DNA of 6,530 nucleotides from positions 1 through 6,530 of the forward strand of contig JAFDAE010000125.1 in assembly GCA_019314005.1 (NCBI GenBank). The letters run 5' to 3'. Shown here piece by piece: positions 1-4,759 of the stretch. The DNA is from Deltaproteobacteria bacterium. Its GTDB lineage: Bacteria > Desulfobacterota > Desulfobacteria > C00003060 > C00003106. Below the pieces are notes generated by a model. The model saw only the letters and a program-made list of their open reading frames with translations. It ran no database searches and was not told the origin of the DNA. A program made the translations under genes and the position numbers. Positions within the stretch are counted from its first letter, which is position 1. Every line of letters begins with the position of its first letter.

Positions 1-629
1 TAACTATTTCCGATACCGGACAGGGGATGGACAAAGAGACACTCTCCAAGATATTTGAACCGTTCTTTACCACAAAAGCAAAAGATAAGGGGACGGGGCT
101 GGGGATGTCAATGGTTTACGGTATTGTTAAAAACCACGGCGGCTACATTAATGTTTATAGTGAACCCGGCAAGGGTACTATCTTCAATATATATTTTCCC
201 CCGCTCACGAAAGAATTGGTAGAAAAAGCAAAAACTCAACCAGAAAGTGTAGCCACAGGACAGGAGACCATATTGGTCGTAGATGACGAGGAAATTATCC
301 GCACCATGCTTCAAGAAGTATTAGAAGGTATGGGCTATACCGTCCTATTAGCCAATAACGGGGAGGACGCCTTAAAATTATATCGAGAACGCCGTGACGA
401 TATCGACCTTGCAATTATCGACATGATAATGCCAAAAATGGGTGGAAAAGAGACCTATCTGGCACTAAGAAAGATAAACCCTGACATCAAGACCATTTTG
501 GCCAGTGGGTTCAGCCAGGATACCGTTGTTCAAGAAATTTTGGGCGCCGGTGTAAACGGCTTCATTCACAAACCGTTCACGACCACTGAATTGAGCAAAA
601 AGATACGAGAAGTATTAGGCTTTAACTAA
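1..629 (+). CDS. Hybrid sensor histidine kinase, C-terminal part (HATPase end + receiver domain), 5'-truncated by window edge
   Basis: The reading frame is open from base 3 and enters the window inside the kinase ATPase domain, so the ATG at 27 is internal and not the true start. The visible blocks are the G1 box (DTGQGM), the F box (IFEPFFTTK) and the G2 box (GTGLGMSMVYGIV), which together form the ATP-binding lid of a histidine kinase. A linker of about 20 residues leads to a CheY-like receiver domain at bases about 264-626. This has the acidic pair in LVVDDEE, the phospho-acceptor Asp in IIDMIMP (codon 420-422), the switch Ser in ILASGFS and the conserved Lys in HKPF. The family is cytoplasmic or membrane-anchored and autophosphorylates on a His upstream of this window. 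The attached receiver suggests a phosphorelay or internal control of the kinase. No output domain follows; the protein ends right after the receiver (VLGFN, stop at 627-629). The signal sensed cannot be told from this fragment. Confidence 0.95.
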   Translation, partial: TISDTGQGMDKETLSKIFEPFFTTKAKDKGTGLGMSMVYGIVKNHGGYINVYSEPGKGTIFNIYFPPLTKELVEKAKTQPESVATGQETILVVDDEEIIRTMLQEVLEGMGYTVLLANNGEDALKLYRERRDDIDLAIIDMIMPKMGGKETYLALRKINPDIKTILASGFSQDTVVQEILGAGVNGFIHKPFTTTELSKKIREVLGFN

Positions 630-661
630 ACTTATTGTATAGGAAATTCCTTTTTTCAAAC

Positions 662-716
662 GTAGTGCAGGGCTTCAGCCCTGCATCATAATGGCAGAGC
701 TAAAGCTCTGCGCTAC
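662..716. repeat. REP-like inverted pair of GTAG-hairpin units (BIME-like)
   Basis: Two similar units face each other. Unit 1 (+ strand, 662-685) is GTAG followed by the hairpin TGCAGGGC-TTCA-GCCCTGCA. Unit 2, read on the - strand (716 to 694), is GTAG followed by C, then GCAGAGC-TTTA-GCTCTGC. Between the units the fifth stem base changes from G to A and its partner changes from C to T, so pairing is kept; this is a compensatory change. The outer GTAG-NGCAG segments can also pair with each other, giving a larger folded structure. A GTAG tetranucleotide next to an imperfect hairpin, in inverted pairs, is the known layout of REP elements mobilised by RAYT (TnpA-REP) tyrosine transposases. No such transposase is in this window. 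The pair sits between the convergent kinase and oxidoreductase genes, where it could also slow or end transcription. Confidence 0.72.
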
Positions 717-721
717 AAATC

Positions 722-734
722 CCGCCGAAGGCGG
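722..734 (-). terminator. Short GC hairpin just past the oxidoreductase stop, possible weak terminator
   Basis: CCGCC-GAA-GGCGG is a perfect 5-bp stem with a 3-base loop. It lies 5 bases beyond the stop codon of the minus-strand oxidoreductase gene. Read on the minus strand it is followed by GATTTGT, so there is no proper T-run and the terminator role is only a guess. Together with the adjacent REP-like pair it makes three consecutive hairpins in the convergent gap. Confidence 0.35.
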
Positions 735-739
735 CTAAT

Positions 740-2521
740 TTATTTAATACCAAGCTCTGCCAGTTTGCTTCTCAGAGGGATACCATTACTGTCACAACCC
801 CGTACACGATAATAGCGGCCCAAGGCATCATCATACACATTTCTGGAAATGGGCGGAACATTGATATCGGCCCCACTGCTTCCCTCTTCCTTGTAAAAAC
901 GCTCCGGCAGATAATCATCTTTTCGTGAAAAACCGTTCAGGGAGTTCAAATAACGTTCGGTAAGGATGATTCGCTCCCCAACGCAAAGAAGATCCTGATG
1001 CGATATCTCGGTGCCTGTAACCCCTGAAAGGGCCGAAGCATACTCCTCAAGGCTCGCCCCTAAAAGACCGAACTTACATGCCAAGAGGGAGTCCGCAGCA
1101 GCGTTTATATCTTCTGATATCTTGATAAGCCGTGCCTTTCCGGCGAATGAAAATCGGTCGGTAGGAACAGGTTTGCGCAGGACCTCGCTCCCTATAGGGT
1201 ATGCCCTCAGATGACATCCTCCCCTTCCGGAGGTACCATAGGCAAGTGCCATACCATAAGCCCCCCTGGGATCGTACGCAGGGAGTTCTAAGCCTTTCAC
1301 GGTCATTGCCGCCTCTACCCTTCCTTGCGATTTTGCATAACGCTCAGCTCCAAAAGCAAGCATTTCCCCCTCTCCGTTTTGATGGGCAATCTTCCGGATC
1401 ATGGTGCAGATCGCCTCCCCGTTCAAATTCAGATTGTTGATCTCGGCAAAACAGGCAAGAGTCGAGGCAGTCGATATTGTATCCATGCCGAATTGGTTAC
1501 ATAAGTCGTTCGACTGAACTATGCTAAGCAGATCGGGGTTTCGATTCAGGGCACCAAAATGGCTGACTGTTTCGTATTCCGGGGCCGGCACTTCCTCCTT
1601 CTGTAACAGTTCACCCTTTATAATCTTCTTACACCGTATCGGACAGGCATGGCAGCCGTGCAGTCCTTTTTTCTCCATTTTTTCAAGCTCGATACCGGAA
1701 AATTTATGCGCATCCTGAAAATAGGTCTCACAAAAATTCTCTGTCGGCATCATCCTCCGTACATTTATCACATCTACCAAAGCAGGCGTGCCAAGCCTGC
1801 GAATACCAAAAGGACCGTACAGGATAGGAGATGCCTTAAAAAGGCGGAGTATGTCTTTATTTGCCGCCTCAATACGCTTCGGGTCCGCCCGACGAGTTCG
1901 CTTGTTGCCGGTCACCACGATTCCCTTCAGCTTCTTAGAGCCCATTACCGCGCCGAGACCGCCGCGCCCGGCAAAATAGCGTCCGTCTATGGCAATGTTA
2001 GCAAAAAGCACTCTATTCTCACCGGCAGGTCCGATAACAGCAGTAGCCCCATCCCTTTTAAGGGCATTGTGTGCATCGAGAGTCGTCTTCCCCCATAAAT
2101 CATCCCCCGGCAAAAACGTCACATTATTATTTTCAATCTTCACCACAACCGGGGCGGCACTTTTGCCGTGAATATACAGATAATCACAACCTGCTCTTTT
2201 CAGGTGGTAAGCAAACGTCCCGCCAAAACAGGCATCAAAGATTGTACCGGTGAGGGGCGACCTGGAAATCACGCTTCCGCGTCCTGCAGCATATACACCC
2301 GTATTGTTCAACGGGCCGGTGCTGAAAACTAACGGCATGTCAGAATCAAACGGATCTTTTGTGATGTGGTCTTTGACCAAGCAAATACCAAATCCTCGTC
2401 CGCCAAGGTAATTAGTAGCCATCTCCTCGTCCAGTGGAACAATTTCACTGGTATGTGAGGAAAGGTCGATCCTGAGCCCCTGCCCCATGTAGGCAGGGGG
2501 TATGTGAGTACCATGTTGCAT
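740..2521 (-). CDS. aor: Aldehyde:ferredoxin oxidoreductase family protein (tungsten/molybdo-bispterin enzyme)
   Basis: This is a complete 593-residue protein, close to the usual AOR length of about 600. Known members oxidise aldehydes to carboxylic acids in the cytoplasm and pass electrons to ferredoxin, using a tungsten bis-pyranopterin and one [4Fe-4S] cluster. The N-terminal pterin-binding domain has GGRGFG (residues 40-45), RSPLTG (87-92), GPAGEN (164-169) and AGRGGLGAVMGSKKLK (184-199). The cluster ligands are all present: CHACPIRC gives C290, C293 and C297, and C482 lies in LLACKFG. PEYE (314-317), YDPRG and RGGCH (H437, near the active site in the family) are also conserved, as is the C-terminal GFSRKDDYLPERF signature. 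The ATG at 2521 is chosen; a TTG at 2536 is less likely, and an ATG at 2488 (giving MGQGLRIDL) is a real alternative. No clear Shine-Dalgarno precedes any of them. The substrate cannot be set from sequence, as AOR, GOR-like and other paralogues share these motifs. No ferredoxin-like subunit or cofactor gene adjoins it. Confidence 0.95.
   Translation of the reverse strand: MQHGTHIPPAYMGQGLRIDLSSHTSEIVPLDEEMATNYLGGRGFGICLVKDHITKDPFDSDMPLVFSTGPLNNTGVYAAGRGSVISRSPLTGTIFDACFGGTFAYHLKRAGCDYLYIHGKSAAPVVVKIENNNVTFLPGDDLWGKTTLDAHNALKRDGATAVIGPAGENRVLFANIAIDGRYFAGRGGLGAVMGSKKLKGIVVTGNKRTRRADPKRIEAANKDILRLFKASPILYGPFGIRRLGTPALVDVINVRRMMPTENFCETYFQDAHKFSGIELEKMEKKGLHGCHACPIRCKKIIKGELLQKEEVPAPEYETVSHFGALNRNPDLLSIVQSNDLCNQFGMDTISTASTLACFAEINNLNLNGEAICTMIRKIAHQNGEGEMLAFGAERYAKSQGRVEAAMTVKGLELPAYDPRGAYGMALAYGTSGRGGCHLRAYPIGSEVLRKPVPTDRFSFAGKARLIKISEDINAAADSLLACKFGLLGASLEEYASALSGVTGTEISHQDLLCVGERIILTERYLNSLNGFSRKDDYLPERFYKEEGSSGADINVPPISRNVYDDALGRYYRVRGCDSNGIPLRSKLAELGIK
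2477..2499. promoter_or_regulatory. 8-bp perfect inverted repeat with a possible start codon in its loop
   Basis: CCCCTGCC (2477-2484) and GGCAGGGG (2492-2499) pair perfectly around a 7-base loop. On the minus strand the loop reads TACATGG and holds the in-frame ATG at 2488, one candidate start of the oxidoreductase. If that ATG is used, the hairpin would mask it in the mRNA. If the ATG at 2521 is used, the hairpin lies within early codons. The pairing is seen directly; a regulatory role is inference. Confidence 0.4.
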
Positions 2522-2540
2522 GATATAGACTATCAAAAAA

Positions 2541-2750
2541 GGTTGCGGGTTGCGAGTTGCGGGTTACGGGTTACGGGTTGCAATCTGTCATTTGTCATTG
2601 GTCACTTGTCATTTGTTATCTGCCCTCGGTCCTCTGTCTTCTGTCCTCTGACTTCTGACTTCTGACCTCTGTCATCTGCCCTCTGCCCTCTGTCATCTGC
2701 CTTCTGTCCTCTGACTTCTGTCCTCTGTCATCTGCCCTCTGTTATCTGTC
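2541..2750. repeat. Phased heptanucleotide tandem array, 30 units of 7 bp
   Basis: Cutting from base 2541 in steps of seven gives 30 units with no slip. Six GGTTGCG/AGTTGCG/GGTTACG-type units (2541-2582) are followed by twenty-four units of the type ATCTGTC, CTCTGTC, TTCTGAC, CTCTGCC and ATCTGCC (2583-2750). In the second block the T and G at unit positions 4 and 5 are nearly constant, while positions 1, 6 and 7 vary over a few bases. Longer copies exist: a 19-bp stretch starting at 2639 recurs at 2702 (9 units apart), and another starting at 2667 recurs at 2723 (8 units apart). The array fills the gap between the channel gene and the oxidoreductase gene, and it contains the channel's stop codon (2742-2744). 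Stops and a 7-bp period rule out coding. It resembles the short tandem heptamer repeats described in some bacterial genomes (for example, cyanobacterial STRR sequences); its function is unknown. Confidence 0.93.
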
Positions 2751-4430
2751 CTCTAATTCTTTTGCAGCACCTGCTGCCATATGTAACGTAAGCTGAGTAA
2801 ACGGGATAACCCAACCATATTTGTTGCAGGCATCCACACAAATTTGCTGAATTGCACGTTGGAGCTCATAATATTTATCTCCGGCTGTTCCCGAAAAATC
2901 AGCCAGCACTTCCACATCAAGTGAAGAAGCGCCGGCCTGACGAAATTCTACCCCTATCCTTATAATGTGTTCGCCATACCCCTTCTCGGCCAGCCTTTCT
3001 GTGAGCACTGACTCCAGTTTGGCGGGCACCTCCTCAGTGACGATCGACTGATGCTGATAGTCAATGCCAAAGGTAACACGCAAACGGAAGTTCGAGGATA
3101 AATTTAGAGGATTCAGTCCGAGAAAGTCGTCCGCGCGATACACCTTGCGGCTTCCTCCCCGCAGGACGAGCTCAACCATCTCGGGTGTCTGAACAACTAC
3201 TTTCCCATGGGTATTGTCCGACAAAAGGACCCAGTCACCTTTTTTGGTTGGAAACCACGGTTCCTGCTCTTGCCAGGGCCGGGAATGCAGGTTGAGCAGA
3301 TCGCGTAAGGGCAAACGGATCTCACCGCCAAGGAGATCTTTGTTAACAAGACGTGTATAAAAGCCAATAGTCTTTACCCGCCACGGAAGCCCATTATAAA
3401 CAACCCGTTCATCTTCGCGGACCGTCCCTAAGTTCAGCAGAAACTTTCCCTGTTCCCAAAAGCGTGGCAACGCCTGCTTGGAGGCCCATACAATTCCAAA
3501 AATAATAATCGCGGCAAGAGTCAATAATACCCAGTCGCCCGCCAGATAGAGAACCACAAGAAGCGCCGACGTCGCGGCCAGCATTGTAATCACATGCCAG
3601 CTCAGGTCAAATGCCCGAATAGACAATGTGCGCTCTTTTTTGTGGAGGAGGTTTATCCGCTTCACTCTTCCATGAAGCCTTCCCAATATAAACCACACAC
3701 CAAAAAAGGCGAGGAGGGAAAGCAAAAGGTTTAGGCCACGGCTCTTAAAGAAAATACGGAAAACCTCCTGAACCGTCTCTGAAAAAGTTTTTCTCTCCGC
3801 AAGCTTCTGTCTTAGTTGTTCATTGGCGATAGCCAGTTGGGTTTCGATATCCTGTTGGTGTATTAACCAGCTTTTTCCAAGATCATTCAACGCTTCCTTA
3901 AGCCTCTGGTCAGCAACCGTGTTGATCAGGCCGACTACGTTTCCACCCGCATTTTTTACAACCGACAACCTCTCTTCTGCTGCTGCAATCTTACGTCGAA
4001 GCCGATCTATCTCCCTGGGGCGGGCCGTCATCCTGCTGATCTCGTCGAGAAGCGGCTCCAAAATCTTCTTGGCTTCCGTTGACCAATCAAATTCTCGAGC
4101 AGGTCGCGCCGCGAAAAGGTCCATGTCAACGCCGGAAGCAATATCGGCGAAGTTGTTCTCAAGGGTCTTTATGCGTAACCTTAACTTACCTATTTCGGTC
4201 TGTAATTCGTTCCTTTCCCTTTCTGATACACTTTTTCCCAATACGTCTTGTTTTTTTCTGATTTCCCCTTTTATCTGGTCCACAGACCCCAGGATTGCCT
4301 GCAGACTCGTTATCTTTTCACTCTCACGCGGCTGTTCTTGTACAGAAGGAGATTCTGCCGATGAGACAGCAGTGAAGAAACAAAAGGATATAAAAAGAAA
4401 AACCACGATAGAACGACATATTCTTCTCAT
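2742..4430 (-). CDS. MscS-family mechanosensitive channel-like membrane protein with periplasmic coiled-coil N-terminus
   Basis: The protein has 562 residues from the ATG at 4430. This start is chosen because it gives a classic signal peptide (MRRICRS, then a hydrophobic stretch, cleavage near VSSA-ES at residue 25). An in-frame ATG at 4460 would add 10 residues. Charged, heptad-like helices at about 40-90, 135-160 and 185-215 suggest a periplasmic coiled coil. Three hydrophobic segments follow at about 233-250, 280-297 and 300-317. After these come two Sm-like beta modules (about 338-382, starting ERVVYNGLPW, and 396-445, starting KKGDWVLLSD). A cytoplasmic alpha/beta domain ends in IPFTQLTLHM, matching the usual MscS ending IPFPQ..VH. 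The third membrane helix lacks the Gly/Ala-rich pore pattern of E. coli MscS. The likely role is pressure-release or ion conduction in the inner membrane, but gating is unproven. The last codons and stop lie inside the heptamer array. The gene is divergent from the sensor kinase at 4760. Confidence 0.86.
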   Translation of the reverse strand: MRRICRSIVVFLFISFCFFTAVSSAESPSVQEQPRESEKITSLQAILGSVDQIKGEIRKKQDVLGKSVSERERNELQTEIGKLRLRIKTLENNFADIASGVDMDLFAARPAREFDWSTEAKKILEPLLDEISRMTARPREIDRLRRKIAAAEERLSVVKNAGGNVVGLINTVADQRLKEALNDLGKSWLIHQQDIETQLAIANEQLRQKLAERKTFSETVQEVFRIFFKSRGLNLLLSLLAFFGVWFILGRLHGRVKRINLLHKKERTLSIRAFDLSWHVITMLAATSALLVVLYLAGDWVLLTLAAIIIFGIVWASKQALPRFWEQGKFLLNLGTVREDERVVYNGLPWRVKTIGFYTRLVNKDLLGGEIRLPLRDLLNLHSRPWQEQEPWFPTKKGDWVLLSDNTHGKVVVQTPEMVELVLRGGSRKVYRADDFLGLNPLNLSSNFRLRVTFGIDYQHQSIVTEEVPAKLESVLTERLAEKGYGEHIIRIGVEFRQAGASSLDVEVLADFSGTAGDKYYELQRAIQQICVDACNKYGWVIPFTQLTLHMAAGAAKELEDR

Positions 4431-4464
4431 TGTAATATATCTAATCACGCCATCCCCCATGTTT

Positions 4465-4596
4465 GATGATTTCGTAAAAAGTCAAAACTTGCTAACTTAT
4501 TCAATTTGGCGCATTCATAATATCTTTAAATAATTCGCAATTCCTTAATCCCTAAATTCCTTAATCCATGTAAAAAGGACTTTTTACGAAATCATC
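4465..4596. repeat. 132-bp element bounded by a perfect 19-bp inverted repeat (MITE-like or regulatory)
   Basis: The left end (4465-4483) and the right end (4578-4596, GACTTTTTACGAAATCATC) are exact reverse complements of 19 bases, separated by 94 AT-rich bases. A 13-bp direct repeat, TTTGATGATTTCG, occurs at 4462-4474 and again at 4600-4612, so the left end is partly copied outside the right end. The size and terminal inverted repeats resemble a small non-autonomous mobile element, but no clean target duplication is seen. The left arm lies 4 bases upstream of the alternative channel start at 4460, so the element would be part of that gene's leader or promoter. Confidence 0.7.
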
Positions 4597-4612
4597 ATAT
4601 TTGATGATTTCG
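4587..4612. promoter_or_regulatory. 11-bp palindrome CGAAATCATCA-TATT-TGATGATTTCG
   Basis: Two perfect 11-base arms flank a 4-base loop. The left arm shares bases with the right end of the 19-bp inverted repeat, so in RNA or single-stranded DNA the two hairpins would compete. It may be a protein-binding dyad for the divergent promoters or part of a mobile element's end. The pairing is direct observation; the role is not known. Confidence 0.5.
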
Positions 4613-4716
4613 CTAATGGAAATTTTATTAAAATATCAACAAATTTTGCCGAAAAGAACATCTATAGAATAGGTGTTTACTTTGACATCCATAGCTTCTA
4701 CATGTTTTTGATTTTT

Positions 4717-4748
4717 AATTATACTATATATGCCCCAAAATTATACTA
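4717..4748 (+). repeat. Direct repeat AATTATACTA, two copies 22 bp apart, just before the sensor start
   Basis: The copies are at 4717-4726 and 4739-4748, the second ending 11 bases before the ATG at 4760. A spacing of 22 bases is about two helical turns, which would put both copies on the same DNA face. They may be operator half-sites or duplicated -10 like sequences, as each contains TATACT. In AT-rich DNA, chance is also possible. Confidence 0.35.
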
Positions 4749-4759
4749 AAATCGGTTAG

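Larger units (their letters stand above)
4461..4759. other. AT-rich divergent intergenic region between channel and sensor kinase
   Basis: No coding potential is visible in these 299 bases. They must contain the promoters of the two divergent genes. A TTGACA hexamer at 4682-4687 matches a sigma-70 -35 box, but no good -10 lies 16-18 bases after it. TATACT occurs at 4720-4725 and 4742-4747 without a convincing partner. No promoter is therefore assigned. The left half is occupied by an inverted-repeat element and the right half by short direct repeats, listed separately. Two copies of AATTCCTTAATCC (4539-4551 and 4555-4567) sit inside the inverted-repeat loop. Confidence 0.7.

Noticed and set aside
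641..656. Rho-independent terminator AGGAAATTCC followed by a T-run after the kinase gene
   Set aside because: The palindrome leaves almost no loop and the stem is short and AT-rich, so it cannot form a stable hairpin; the REP-like hairpins downstream are better candidates for ending transcription.
1649..2098. 149-codon + strand open frame inside the oxidoreductase region
   Set aside because: It overlaps the coding strand of a complete AOR with all motifs intact; no family resemblance was seen.
2541..2750. CRISPR-like repeat array
   Set aside because: The period is 7 bp with no spacers and no cas genes nearby; it is a plain short tandem array.
3823..4533. 236-codon + strand open frame antisense to the channel gene
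   Set aside because: It lies opposite the well-supported MscS-family gene, has Ser/Arg-rich composition typical of an antisense shadow and shows no recognisable domain.
4682..4725. Sigma-70 promoter using TTGACA (4682) and TATACT (4720)
   Set aside because: The spacer would be 32 bases, far from the 16-18 needed, so the pair cannot act as one promoter.
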